Assembly (NCBI RefSeq): GCF_003096715.1
Contig: NZ_QEOL01000007.1
Span: 124,001-188,000 of the forward strand
Origin: Paraburkholderia silvatlantica
Lineage (GTDB): Bacteria > Pseudomonadota > Gammaproteobacteria > Burkholderiales > Burkholderiaceae
DNA: 64,000 nucleotides
Reading direction: 5' to 3'
Positions 46,786 through 56,031 of the stretch are shown one piece after another; position 1 is the first letter of the stretch; every line of letters begins with the position of its first letter. The position numbers and the translations under genes are program-made. The notes below the pieces were generated by a model. That model was given only the letters and a program-made list of their open reading frames with translations. It was not told the DNA's origin and did no database searches.

Positions 46786-46866
46786 GGCGGGCTCCGTCAG
46801 GCAAGACTTGTGAACAACGCGGGCGCCAGCCGCTCGCTGACGGCCGGCGCCGCGTACCATGCGTAA

Positions 46867-47640
46867 TCAGACGATGCTCGCGCCGCCATCCACGGCGAGA
46901 TACTGGCCCGTCATGTGCCGCGACGCCTGGCTCGCGAGAAACACCACAGCGCCCTTGAGATCGTCGTCGTCGCCGAGACGGCGCAGCGGCGTATAGTCGA
47001 TCACGACCTGGCCCAGCTTGTCGAGCAGCCCCGCCGACATCTTCGAGGGAAAAAAGCCCGGGCAGATCGCATTCACGTTGATGTCGTACTTGCCCCATTC
47101 GGCAGCCAGCGCACGCGTGAAATGGATGGCCGCCGCCTTCGAGGTGTTGTACGCGATGGTCTGCATGGGCCCGAGCGATCCCTTCAGGCCGGCAATCGAA
47201 GCCACGTTGATGATCTTGCCGCGCCGGCGCGGGATCATGCCGCGCTTGCCCACTTCACGCGCGAGGAAGAACGGCGCGTTCACGTTCAGGTTCATGACCT
47301 TGTGCCACGCCTCGTCGGGATAATCCTCGGCGGGGGCGCCCCACGTGGCGCCCGCATTGTTCACGAGAATGTCGATCTGTCCGCAGGCCGCCAGCGTCTC
47401 GTCCACGAGCGGCTTCACGGCCTCGGCGCGCTGCAGGTCGCTCACGATCGTGGTCGCCTTGATGCCGAGCGCCCGCAGCTGGCCCGCGGCCTCGGCCAGC
47501 TCGTCGGCCTTGCGCGCCGTGATCACCACGTGGCAGCCCATCTCGCCGAGCGCCTGCGCCATTTGCAGACCCAGCCCGCGCGAGCCGCCGGTGATGAGTG
47601 CGACCTGACCACCCAGCTCGAACATTTCCCTGACCCGCAT
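46867..47640 (-). CDS. Short-chain dehydrogenase/reductase
   Basis: 257 aa classical SDR. Cofactor motif TGGSRGLGLQ, NNAGATWG, catalytic Ser in NVASIAG and Tyr/Lys in YNTSKAAA. The C-terminal TGQYLAVDGG is typical. The N-terminal REMFELGGQVALIT resembles gluconate-5-dehydrogenase/FabG-like members; substrate unknown. ATG 47640. First gene of the unit with the CoA ligase. Confidence 0.92.
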   Translation of the reverse strand: MRVREMFELGGQVALITGGSRGLGLQMAQALGEMGCHVVITARKADELAEAAGQLRALGIKATTIVSDLQRAEAVKPLVDETLAACGQIDILVNNAGATWGAPAEDYPDEAWHKVMNLNVNAPFFLAREVGKRGMIPRRRGKIINVASIAGLKGSLGPMQTIAYNTSKAAAIHFTRALAAEWGKYDINVNAICPGFFPSKMSAGLLDKLGQVVIDYTPLRRLGDDDDLKGAVVFLASQASRHMTGQYLAVDGGASIV

Positions 47641-48017
47641 GCTTTCGTCTCCTTGATATCTTTCGACCGGCCGAAGTTCCGCGTTGCGGAACGCGACGGA
47701 TGCCAGCCATTCTAGCGAGGCCCGCCAGTCAGAAAAATAGGGAAAAGCACGACCGTTCATTAAACGGCATTTGTGCTTTTACCGCTGGGTGTATGCGTGC
47801 TGGATCCCCCAAAAGAAGAACCACGCGAGCAGTTAATTGCGCGCGCAACCGTTGCAGTCGCGCAACAGCCAGCGTTTTCACCCCGTTTTCACCCCTTCAC
47901 CGAGCGTCTATCATCGGCGCCGAGCCAGCACCCACTGGCTGATACAAGAAACGCGGACCCTGGTACCCCAGCGGTCCGACGAACTGACAACACACAGCAG
48001 AAGAAAAAGGACTCAAC
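47641..48017. other. Divergent intergenic region SDR / porin
   Basis: 377 bases, no gene. Contains a 12-base palindrome TTGCGCGCGCAA (47837-47848) and nearby GTTGC/GCGCAAC half sites that may be an operator. Holds promoters for both flanking units. Confidence 0.45.
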
Positions 48018-49124
48018 GTGAGATACACCCAGATCGCATCGGCCGTGGGCGGCCTCGCCCTCGCCCTGGCTTGCCAGCACAGCTTCGCGCAAAGCTCGGT
48101 CACCCTCTACGGCATCGTCGACACCAGCATCCGCTATCTCACGAACGCCAATTCGCACAACGACAACGAGCTGCAGATGACGCAAGGCCCGATCACCGGC
48201 AGCCGCTGGGGCCTGAAGGGCAGCGAGGATCTGGGCGGCGGCCTCTCCGCCGTGTTCCGACTCGAGAACGGGTTCAACCTCTGGAACGGCCAACTGGCGA
48301 GCTCGAATACGCTGTTCAGCCGGATGGCATACGTTGGCGTATCGAGCGACAAGTACGGCACGGTCACGATGGGCCGTCAGAACACCCCGCTATTCGACCA
48401 GTTGGGCAACACCTTCGACCCGCTGACCGTCGGCAACTTCGACCAGGACGGCTGGCTGCCCGGCGCACTCGGCTATGGTCTGCGTGAGAACAACTCGGTC
48501 AAGTACGACGGCAAGTTCGGCGGCCTCGAAGTCGAAGGCATGTACAGCTTCGGCGGGGTGCCGGGCAGCGTCGGCGCGAGCAACATGTACGGCTTCACGG
48601 CAACTTACGCCGCCGGCCCGGTCCAGCTGCTCGCGGGCTACCAGCAGAACAGCGACGCGCACAACAACAAGTACCGGGTGGCCAACCTCGGCGCGGTCTA
48701 TGCGCTCGGTCCGGTCCATCTGTACGGCGGCTGGCTGTGGGGCCAGGACAATACCGGTGTGGTGGACCAGTACATGGCGGCCGCGAACTCGCCTGCGGCG
48801 ATCAACTTCGTGACGCCCGTGACGAAAACCAACCGCATCGACAACGGCCTCTATGCCGGCGCCACGTGGCAGGTCACCTCGCCGCTGCAGCTGACCGCAG
48901 CGTACTACTACGACCACGCAAAGAACGGCCTGAACGCAGACGGCGTGACGCTCAGCACCGGCGTACGCTACTCGGCTGTGCTGCTGGCCGAGTACTCGCT
49001 GTCCAAGCGTACCGAAGTGTATGGCACGGTCGACTTCATGCGCGGCACCGGCTCGGCAACCGCCGACTTCCCCGGTCGCAACAACCAGACCGGCGCCGCA
49101 GTCGGCTTTCGCAACATCTTCTAA
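48018..49124 (+). CDS. Gram-negative porin (beta-barrel, Burkholderia type)
   Basis: 368 aa outer-membrane trimeric porin. Signal peptide ends at QHSFA; the mature protein begins QSSVTLYGIVDTSIRY, the usual start for neisserial/burkholderial porins. GSRWGLKGSEDLGGGLSAVFRLE, VTMGRQNTPLFD and the C-terminal GAAVGFRNIF with terminal Phe for BAM recognition are present. GTG start with AAGG upstream. Followed by a very strong hairpin. It may import the substrate of the neighbouring ligase/SDR or MFS genes (inference). Confidence 0.95.
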   Translation: MRYTQIASAVGGLALALACQHSFAQSSVTLYGIVDTSIRYLTNANSHNDNELQMTQGPITGSRWGLKGSEDLGGGLSAVFRLENGFNLWNGQLASSNTLFSRMAYVGVSSDKYGTVTMGRQNTPLFDQLGNTFDPLTVGNFDQDGWLPGALGYGLRENNSVKYDGKFGGLEVEGMYSFGGVPGSVGASNMYGFTATYAAGPVQLLAGYQQNSDAHNNKYRVANLGAVYALGPVHLYGGWLWGQDNTGVVDQYMAAANSPAAINFVTPVTKTNRIDNGLYAGATWQVTSPLQLTAAYYYDHAKNGLNADGVTLSTGVRYSAVLLAEYSLSKRTEVYGTVDFMRGTGSATADFPGRNNQTGAAVGFRNIF

Positions 49125-49510
49125 TCGCGGATTGCATCGCCAGGTCTGATTCCATCGGAGGTTGCTTCGCGACTAGATCACTCGATCGACATCGCGCGAC
49201 TTTTCAATGCAAACGAGCGGGCATTTGCCCGCTCGTTTGCATTCGTTCGTCTGTATTGATCGAATCACTCGGCATTGAATTGCTTTCTCGTTAATTACAT
49301 TTAACTTACCAATAAAACAAAAAGCTTTCGTGTTGATTCGAATTCCCCAGGGATTACTATGGGTTCCAGCCGGGATGCATGCAAATGTTTAATGCCGGGC
49401 GTACACTGCTGGCGCGTGACCCGTTGCGGGGGCGCAGCAAGCGCCGAAGCGCTAGCTGCGGCCAACAGGAGACCTGGCATTGCCTGCAGTATCACAGGAG
49501 AACAATCAAT
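49125..49510. other. Intergenic region porin / MFS transporter
   Basis: 386 bases with no gene: the porin terminator (separate entry), then an AT-rich stretch (about 49285-49330) likely to contain the MFS gene promoter. Confidence 0.5.
49206..49243 (+). terminator. Porin terminator hairpin
   Basis: Perfect 18-base arms AATGCAAACGAGCGGGCA and TGCCCGCTCGTTTGCATT with loop TT; no long U-run, but the most stable hairpin in the region. Confidence 0.75.
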
Positions 49511-50728
49511 ATGAGCTGGACGCGTGAACAGAAGAACGTCACGATCGCGGCGTACCTGGGATGGACGCTCGATGCATTCGATTTCTTTCTGATGGTTTTC
49601 GTTCTGAAAGACATCGCCACCGAATTCAACACCAAAATCCCGGCAGTGGCTTTTGCCATTACGCTGACACTGGCGATGCGCCCGCTCGGTGCGCTGATAT
49701 TCGGCCGCCTCGCCGACAAATACGGCCGCCGTCCCACGCTGATGATCAACATCGCGTGTTACTCGCTACTCGAACTGCTCACCGGCTTCTCGCCCAACCT
49801 CGCGACCTTCATCGTCCTGCGCGGGCTCTTCGGCGTCGCGATGGGCGGCGAATGGGGCGTGGGCTCGGCGCTCACCATGGAAACCATTCCGCCCAAGTCG
49901 CGCGGCATCGTTTCCGGGCTGCTGCAGGCGGGCTATCCGAGCGGCTATCTGCTCGCCTCGGTCGTGTTCGGCGTGCTGTATCAATACATCGGCTGGCGTG
50001 GCATGTTCTTCGTCGGCGTGCTGCCCGCGCTGCTCGTGGTCTATGTGCGTATGCACGTGCCCGAATCGCCGGCCTTCAAGGAAATGGAAAAGCGCGCGCG
50101 TCCGAGCCTCATCACCACGCTCAAACACAACTGGAAGCTTTCCCTGTACGCCATCGTGCTGATGACGGCGTTCAACTTCTTCTCGCATGGCACGCAGGAC
50201 CTGTACCCGACCTTTCTGCGCGAACAGCATCACTTCGATCCGCACACGGTTTCGATCATCACCATCGTGCTCAATATCGGCGCGATCGTGGGTGGCCTCT
50301 TCTTCGGTCGAGTGTCCGAAAGTATCGGCCGCCGCAAGGCAATCTTCATCGCCGCACTGATCGCGCTGCCGGTGCTGCCGCTGTGGGCATTCTCGCAAGG
50401 GCCGGTGCTGCTCGCGCTCGGCGCGTTCCTCATGCAGATTTCGGTTCAGGGCGCCTGGGGCGTGATCCCGGTGCACCTCAACGAAATCTCGCCTGACGAA
50501 GTGCGTGCGACCTTCCCGGGCCTCGTCTATCAGCTCGGCAACCTGTTCGCGTCGGTGAACGCCACGCTGCAGGCGTCGCTCGCCGAAACGCACAACCAGG
50601 ACTACTCGATGGCCATGGCGATCGTCGCCGGCACGGTCGCCATCGTGATCGCGGTGCTGATCCCGTTCAGCCGGGAACGTCGAGGCATCGACATGACGCA
50701 GACCGCGAAAGAGGTGTCGGGCGTCTGA
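49511..50728 (+). CDS. MFS transporter, SHS (lactate/carboxylate) type
   Basis: 405 aa with 12 membrane helices. LGWTLDAFDFFLMVFVLKDI at helix 1, the loop GRLADKYGRRPTLM, GEWGVGSALTMETIP and the second loop GRVSESIGRRKA are typical of sialate:H+/Jen1-like carboxylate symporters. Best guess is uptake of a monocarboxylate. ATG 49511 with AGGAGA; the frame upstream has no homology. Own terminator follows. Confidence 0.9.
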   Translation: MSWTREQKNVTIAAYLGWTLDAFDFFLMVFVLKDIATEFNTKIPAVAFAITLTLAMRPLGALIFGRLADKYGRRPTLMINIACYSLLELLTGFSPNLATFIVLRGLFGVAMGGEWGVGSALTMETIPPKSRGIVSGLLQAGYPSGYLLASVVFGVLYQYIGWRGMFFVGVLPALLVVYVRMHVPESPAFKEMEKRARPSLITTLKHNWKLSLYAIVLMTAFNFFSHGTQDLYPTFLREQHHFDPHTVSIITIVLNIGAIVGGLFFGRVSESIGRRKAIFIAALIALPVLPLWAFSQGPVLLALGAFLMQISVQGAWGVIPVHLNEISPDEVRATFPGLVYQLGNLFASVNATLQASLAETHNQDYSMAMAIVAGTVAIVIAVLIPFSRERRGIDMTQTAKEVSGV

Positions 50729-50785
50729 CATGCCGCACGCGGCGGCCCCCGCAACGAAACGCCGCCGCACCGCAACCGCACAATG

Positions 50786-50821
50786 AAAGGCCGTGCCGGG
50801 TTCGCCCGCACGGCCTTTTTT
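50786..50821 (+). terminator. Rho-independent terminator of the MFS gene
   Basis: AAAGGCCGTGC...GCACGGCCTTT stem with inner GGG-TTCG-CCC and six Ts. Confidence 0.92.
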
Positions 50822-50935
50822 GCTGGTTTTGACGAGGGTCGAGCGCCCACACATCGGGTAAGACCTCCTGGCTGCGGGGCGCGCGGCGTTGCATGATGAA
50901 AGGCACTCGGTTGCCCTATCGTCCGGAGATCTACC

Positions 50936-52437
50936 ATGAGCGAAGCGCCCCAGCCCGGTCCGGCGAGCCCCGTGGCGGCTTCCGCACCTCAGGCTGCCCC
51001 ACCTCAGCCGGCCGCACCTCAGGCGGCCCCTCCCGATACCGACGGCATCTGGTACGCCTCGTACCCTCGCGGCGTGCCGCGCGAAATCTCCGCTAGCCAG
51101 TACGCCTCGCTCACCCATTTCTTCGACGACTGCACGGCACGCAGGTGCAACGCATCCTCGTGACGGCGCTCGGCGATTTACTGGGCGAAGGACTGAACCT
51201 CAAGGGCCGCTTCGTCAACCTCATGCTGCGCCACGTGAAGAAGAGGGTGCCGCCCTACCGTCTGCCGCGTGCGGTGCGCCTGCTCGATGCACTCGCACAA
51301 GGCGCGCGCGCGCCACGCGCGCCGGTGGCGCCCCGCGCCGACGATCTCGCGTTCCTCCAGTACACGGGCGGCACGACGGGTGTCGCGAAGGGCGCGATGC
51401 TCACGCACGGCAACGTGCTCGCGAACGTGCAGCAGGCAAAGGTCTGGGTTGGCAACCAGCTCGACGCCAACGCCGAGACGGTGCTCACGCCGTTGCCGCT
51501 CTATCACATCTATTCGCTCACCATCAACGCGCTGATCTTCCTCGCACTCGGCGGGCGCAACATCCTGATCGCCAATCCGCGCGACATGAAGCGCGTGATG
51601 AAGGTGCTGCAGCACGAGACGTTCAGTTGCATCAGCGCGGTCAATACGCTCTATAGCGCGCTGCTCGATCACGCGGCATTCCGCCAGCGCGACTTTTCGG
51701 GCCTCAAGCTCGCGATGGCGGGCGGCATGGCCATGCAGAAGGCCGTCGCGGACCGGTTCCGGGCCGTAACGGGCAAGCCCGTCGTGGAAGGCTACGGTCT
51801 CACCGAATGCTCGCCGATCGTTTCGATGAATCCCGTGGATATCGCGGGTGCAGACGCGGGTCAGCCGCATCCGGAAGGCTCGATCGGGCTGCCCGCGCCT
51901 TCCACACAAGTGCGCTTTCGCAAGGACGACGGCACGTGGGCCGGCATCGGCGAAGCCGGCGAACTCTGCGTCAAGGGCCCGCAGGTGATGAAGGGCTACT
52001 GGAATCGCCCGGACGAAACAGCAAAGGTGTTTGCCGATGGATGGCTCATGACCGGCGACATCGGCGTGATGGATGCACGCGGCTATATCCGCCTTGTCGA
52101 CCGCAAGAAGGACATGATTCTCATGTCGGGATTCAACGTGTATCCGAACGAGATCGAAGACGTGGTGGCGATGCACCCCGGCGTGCGCGAGGTGGCGGCG
52201 ATCGGCGTGCCCGATCCGGTGCTGGGCGAGCGCGTGAAGGTATTCATCGTGAAACGCGATCCCGCGCTCACGGAAGCCGCGCTGATCCAGTTCTGCCGCC
52301 AGCAGCTCACGGGCTACAAGGTGCCGCGCATCGTGGAGTTCCGTGCGTCCCTACCTCAGTCGACCATCGGCAAGATCCTGCGCCGCCAGCTGCGCGACGA
52401 AGAAATCGCGAAAGCGGCGAACCAATCTCAGACGTGA
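50936..52437 (+). pseudogene. fadD: Long-chain fatty acid--CoA ligase, internally deleted and frameshifted
   Basis: The 5' part (50936-51163, ATG with GGAG) encodes the usual FadD start: a Pro/Ala-rich leader, GIWYASYPRGVPREISASQYASLTHFFDDC. It then runs into a different frame at about 51130-51145, where the sequence resumes as QVQRILVTALGDLLG, a block that in intact FadD lies roughly 90-100 residues further on. The rest is complete to 52437: YTGGTTGVAKGA, GYGLTECSPIV, TGDIGVMDARGYI, RKKDMILMSGFNVYPNE and the final SLPQSTIGKILRR. So about 280 bases of the N-terminal substrate/acyl domain are missing and the reading frame is broken. A GTG at 51145 could start a 430-residue fragment without the N-terminus; unlikely active. 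Confidence 0.85.
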
Positions 52438-52466
52438 GCTGTCGATGCGCGCTTCGCTAAGCGCAC

Positions 52467-52850
52467 CTAAGCGAAATCGCGAAGCGTCACCCCGCGCCCA
52501 TATGCGAGCCGCGCGAGCACGAAACGGTCCGAGGGACGCAACGCGCCAATCAAGGCCGCGCCTGACTCGAGACTGCGCGCGATGCGCGCGTGCCACAGCG
52601 TGCCGATGTCGTTATCGGGCATGTCGTCGCGGCCGTCGCCCACGCCCCACGCAACCCATCCCGCGCTCGCCGCGGCGCGTGCGAGCACGCGGCCCTCGGC
52701 GAGCGCCGGGTCGTACACCGCCGCGCGAGGCGCAAGTGCTGCGTTCGCACGAGACACGCGTTCGCCAAACGCAACGCCGGGCGCATGCGCCTGCCATGCC
52801 GCGCCTAGTGCCACGGCACCGGCATCGCAGAGAAAAGCCCGCCTGTCCAT
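52467..52850 (-). CDS. Exported 127-aa hypothetical protein (Tat-like signal)
   Basis: ATG 52850 with MDRRAFLCDAGAVALGAAW, a twin-arginine-like signal (RRAFL), then an Ala-rich hydrophilic domain with DALAEGR and an acidic VGDGRDDMPDND patch. No heme-binding CxxCH, so not the cytochrome partner of p-cresol-type flavoenzymes. Fifth gene of the lipoprotein-sigma-antisigma-flavoprotein operon; 82 bases after the flavoprotein gene, with three 11-base repeats between. Possibly a periplasmic partner of the flavoenzyme. Confidence 0.65.
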   Translation of the reverse strand: MDRRAFLCDAGAVALGAAWQAHAPGVAFGERVSRANAALAPRAAVYDPALAEGRVLARAAASAGWVAWGVGDGRDDMPDNDIGTLWHARIARSLESGAALIGALRPSDRFVLARLAYGRGVTLRDFA

Positions 52851-52877
52851 CGAGTCCTCCGTGCGCCTATCAATCGT

Positions 52878-52910
52878 CTGCCGATCGCCTGCCGATCGCC
52901 TGCCAATCAC
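52878..52910. repeat. Three 11-bp tandem repeats
   Basis: CTGCCGATCGC twice (52878-52888, 52889-52899) and CTGCCAATCAC (52900-52910) in the gap between the flavoprotein gene and the small exported gene. Confidence 0.85.
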
Positions 52911-52932
52911 TACGCAGTCTTGATTAAATCGA

Positions 52933-54534
52933 TCACGTATAGCCGCGCTGCGCACGCCACGCCTCGGGCCAGATACCCTGCTTGCCCGGCGAGAGCAAGC
53001 CCTGCGGATCGAGTGCGTCTTTCACCGTTTGCGCGAGACGCAACAGCGCGCCGTCGTTGAAGGCATACTGCGCCGCGGCGTAGTCCATGTAGAGCAGATG
53101 CGAGCGGTAGACGCCGTAGCCGGCCGCGCCCGCGTCGCTCATCAGCGCGCGCAGCAGGTCTCCCGCGCGTGCCGCATCATCACGGCGACCACGCGCGAAG
53201 ATCGCCGCGAATACATGATGCAGATAGCGTCCCGCCGCCGTGAAGCCGCCGTAGTAATCGAAACCGTACTCGGCCGCGCGCGCCTTGACGAGCGCGTACT
53301 GGCGCAGCGCGTCGCGGCCATCGGCGGGACAGAGCGGCGAAAAGTCCACGTGCGCACCCTCGCCGCCGCGCCAGTCGAGCATGCGAAACGCGCTCATCGC
53401 GGGAATGCCGGCGAGGTTGCGGTCGGCGCCGCCCTGCGGTTCGTCGCCTTCCGCATAGCGCCGCGCCGAGAAACGCACGCCAGGCACGCCGGCAAACGCA
53501 CGCTCGACGATGCGCCGCTCCACGTCGATCACTTCGGGCGCGCCGTAGAGCGCGTAATGCAGATTCCAGCGGCCCACGCCCAGATCGCGCTGCATCGCGG
53601 CGACGGCGGCCTCGGGCATCGCGCCTTCGCCTTCGTACCAGCGCTTGCGCGGCGCGAGGCTCGCGGCGCGGCGGATCGCGCCTTCGATCACCGCGTGCTG
53701 GCGTATCGTGCCGCCAAGCTGCAGCGCGCGCAGCGTATCGACGAGCACGCCGAGATCGTCCTCGCGCGCGAACTGGATTTCGCCGATCACGAATGCCTGC
53801 GGCGCCGGCATGAGCCAGAGCCCCATCTTCGTGACGACGCCGTAGTTCGACTGCGTAAAGAGCGCATCGAACGAAGGCCCGTAGCCCGGCCGGTAGAGTT
53901 GCCACGCCGTGCCGTTTTCGATCGCGCCCATGCCCGTGCGCACCACATCGCCGTTGGCGAGCACGACCTCCATGCCGCACTGCGACGCGGCGTGGTCGCC
54001 ATACGCGGTCGTACCGAAGCCGCGCTCGAGCGTATTGCCGACGACGCTGCCCCAGCCCGCCGCAGGCGGATCGACCCACAGGCGCAGATGCTGCTCGCGC
54101 AGATGCGCGTGCAAATCGAAGTAGCTCACGCCAGGCTCGACGCGCGCCCATGCGAGGCGCTCGTCCACCTCGAGGATGCGGTTCAGGCGCTGCAGGTCGA
54201 GCACGACCGAGCCCGGCAGACGCCGCGCCGCGCCGCCGTAGGCGAAGTTGCGCCCCGTGGACACGGTCCACAGCGGCACGCGTGTTTCGTTCGCGACGCG
54301 CAGGATCGCGCGGATCTCCTCGACACTCGCCGGGAGGATCGCCGCCGAAGGCGCGAAGGCATGCGCATCGGCGAGCGGCATGAACGGATCGAAATACGGA
54401 TCGAGCGCCGCGCCGCCGCGGCAGACGTTCGGCGCGCCCACGATGCCTTCGAACGCAGCGAGCGCCCGCGCGAAACGGGCCTCGTCGATGCCGGGAGGCA
54501 AGGTCGGCGCGGCATGGCGCGCGGTATCGCTCAT
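52933..54534 (-). CDS. VAO-family FAD-dependent oxidoreductase (4-cresol dehydrogenase / phenol oxidase-like)
   Basis: 533 aa. PCMH-type FAD domain with TVSTGRNFAYGGAARRLPGSVVLDL, EPGVSYFDLHAHLREQHLRLWVD, GWGSVVGNTLERG and YGDHAASQCGMEVVLANGDVVRTGMG; these follow the p-cresol methylhydroxylase flavoprotein and eugenol-oxidase pattern closely. C-terminal substrate domain includes the YYGGFTAAGRYLHHVF region near the usual covalent FAD residues. Likely oxidises a para-alkylphenol such as a vanillyl or cresol compound. ATG 54534. It is the fourth gene behind an ECF sigma factor, an unusual context. Confidence 0.9.
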   Translation of the reverse strand: MSDTARHAAPTLPPGIDEARFARALAAFEGIVGAPNVCRGGAALDPYFDPFMPLADAHAFAPSAAILPASVEEIRAILRVANETRVPLWTVSTGRNFAYGGAARRLPGSVVLDLQRLNRILEVDERLAWARVEPGVSYFDLHAHLREQHLRLWVDPPAAGWGSVVGNTLERGFGTTAYGDHAASQCGMEVVLANGDVVRTGMGAIENGTAWQLYRPGYGPSFDALFTQSNYGVVTKMGLWLMPAPQAFVIGEIQFAREDDLGVLVDTLRALQLGGTIRQHAVIEGAIRRAASLAPRKRWYEGEGAMPEAAVAAMQRDLGVGRWNLHYALYGAPEVIDVERRIVERAFAGVPGVRFSARRYAEGDEPQGGADRNLAGIPAMSAFRMLDWRGGEGAHVDFSPLCPADGRDALRQYALVKARAAEYGFDYYGGFTAAGRYLHHVFAAIFARGRRDDAARAGDLLRALMSDAGAAGYGVYRSHLLYMDYAAAQYAFNDGALLRLAQTVKDALDPQGLLSPGKQGIWPEAWRAQRGYT

Positions 54535-54559
54535 CGGCCCACTCTGCCGGCGCCGCGCA

Positions 54560-55459
54560 TCACCACTGCCCGGGCTTGCCGCCCAGCGCGCCGCATACGT
54601 CGAGTGCGATCTCGCGCAGCTTGGCTTCTGTCTGTGGCCCGGAGAGCGCATAGCCCGTGCGCTCGGTGCTCCAGTAGAACGTGCGGCGGCTGCCGTCGCG
54701 CAAGAGGCGCACGGGGTCGCGCTGCGCAGCCGAACTGCCGACGTAGAGCGTGAGGCGCTCGCCCGCGTCGTTTTCATACATGAATTGCGCGGCCGGCCCC
54801 GTGTTGCCGGGCAAGAGACGCCCGCCCACGAGCGTATAACCGTACTCGTCCAGCGACGGCACCGAGAGCGGCTTGCCGAGCCGCCTGGAGAGCCACGCGA
54901 CGAGATGCGCCTCGTCGGCCGCGCCCACTTCCACGGGATGCCGCTGCTCCGGCGAATACACCGCGTAGGCGATGTCGGCGCGGCGCGCGAACGCTTCGGG
55001 CGTATCGCCGAGCGCGGCCGCCTGCGCCGGGACGGCCGCCAGTTCTGGAGCCAGGCCCGGCGCGAGCCGCGGCACGAGCGCCGTCGCCGCCACCGCGAGC
55101 CCCGCACCCACCGCCACCCACGCCGCCGCGATGCCGGCGCGCCACCACCACGGCACGCCCGGACGCAGGACGAGCACGGCGGGCGCGTTGCCTGCTGCCT
55201 CGACGGCGCCTGGCAGTGTGTCCTCGCCGGACACGCGCGCGCCTTCGCACAACGCCTGCAGCGCGGCCTTCTGCGCGCGCCAGGCCGCGACGCGCGCCGC
55301 CGCGCGCGGGTCGTCGGCGAGACGCGCCTGCAGCGCCTCACGCTCGCCCGCCGGCAGCTCGCCATCGACGAAAGCGCCCAACATCATCAGGTCCTCTTCA
55401 GGCGAAACAGGCGGCACGCCTTCGCCATCGCGTTCGTGGCCGAGATCGTTGTCGTTCAT
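54560..55459 (-). CDS. Membrane-bound anti-sigma factor
   Basis: 299 aa. Cytoplasmic N-domain (res. 20-75) with the anti-sigma pattern MLGAFVDGELPAGEREALQARLADDP, lacking the HxxxCxxC zinc set; one membrane helix at about 104-129 (WWWRAGIAAAWVAVGAGLAV); then a periplasmic domain of about 165 residues that may sense the signal. Starts in an ATGA overlap with the sigma gene, the usual coupling for such pairs. The next gene downstream is the FAD enzyme. Confidence 0.88.
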   Translation of the reverse strand: MNDNDLGHERDGEGVPPVSPEEDLMMLGAFVDGELPAGEREALQARLADDPRAAARVAAWRAQKAALQALCEGARVSGEDTLPGAVEAAGNAPAVLVLRPGVPWWWRAGIAAAWVAVGAGLAVAATALVPRLAPGLAPELAAVPAQAAALGDTPEAFARRADIAYAVYSPEQRHPVEVGAADEAHLVAWLSRRLGKPLSVPSLDEYGYTLVGGRLLPGNTGPAAQFMYENDAGERLTLYVGSSAAQRDPVRLLRDGSRRTFYWSTERTGYALSGPQTEAKLREIALDVCGALGGKPGQW

Positions 55460-56019
55460 CGTAGCGTCCCCACCACCCTGAGCGGCACGGTGCGCTGCGC
55501 CGGATCGCGCCCCGTATCCTGCACCGGCCCCATGTCGAGCAACGCCCGCAGATGCTCGCGCGCCCGCGACAGGCGCGACATCACCGTGCCCGCCGGCACC
55601 CCGAGCACCGCCGACGCCTCGCTGTAGCTCAACTCCTCCACGCACACGAGCAGCAGCACCTCGCGCTGCGCCGCCGGCAACGCATAGAGCGCACGCTGCA
55701 GATCGCGCAGCACGAGACCGTCCACCTCGCCGTGCGGCGCCTCGAGCGTGCGCCACGGCGCGGCTTCATCGTCGACGGCAATCTCGCGCCGGCCGCGCAA
55801 CTGATCGATGTACAGATGTCGCAGGATCGTGAGCAGCCACGCGCGCAGATTGGTCTGCGGGCGAAACGAAGTCCAGCGCGAGAGCGCACGCTCCGCGGCG
55901 TCCTGCACGAGGTCGTCAGCCCAGGCGGGGTCGCCGGTCAGGGCGCGCGCATAGCGGCGCATAGGCCCGAGCTGCGCCACGACCTGTGCTTCGAACTCCG
56001 GCGACGGATGACGCAACAC
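55456..56019 (-). CDS. ECF-type RNA polymerase sigma factor
   Basis: 187 aa. Sigma region 2 (MRRYARALTGDPAWADDLVQDAAERAL, LLTILRHLYIDQLRGRR) and region 4 (YSEASAVLGVPAGTVMSRLSRAREHL) only, as in ECF factors. GTG start at 56019, 12 bases after the lipoprotein stop. Controlled by the anti-sigma factor it overlaps. A GGAAT...CGTT-type promoter candidate upstream of the operon suggests positive autoregulation (inference). Confidence 0.93.
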   Translation of the reverse strand: MLRHPSPEFEAQVVAQLGPMRRYARALTGDPAWADDLVQDAAERALSRWTSFRPQTNLRAWLLTILRHLYIDQLRGRREIAVDDEAAPWRTLEAPHGEVDGLVLRDLQRALYALPAAQREVLLLVCVEELSYSEASAVLGVPAGTVMSRLSRAREHLRALLDMGPVQDTGRDPAQRTVPLRVVGTLR

Positions 56020-56031
56020 GCCGCACGCCGC

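Noticed and set aside
49511..50728. MFS gene as a second oxalate transporter
   Set aside because: Loop motifs fit SHS/Jen1 carboxylate symporters better than OxlT, and it is outside the oxalate block.
52933..55365. 810-codon frame joining antisigma region to the flavoenzyme
   Set aside because: The first 277 codons are the wrong frame of the anti-sigma gene; the enzyme begins at ATG 54534.
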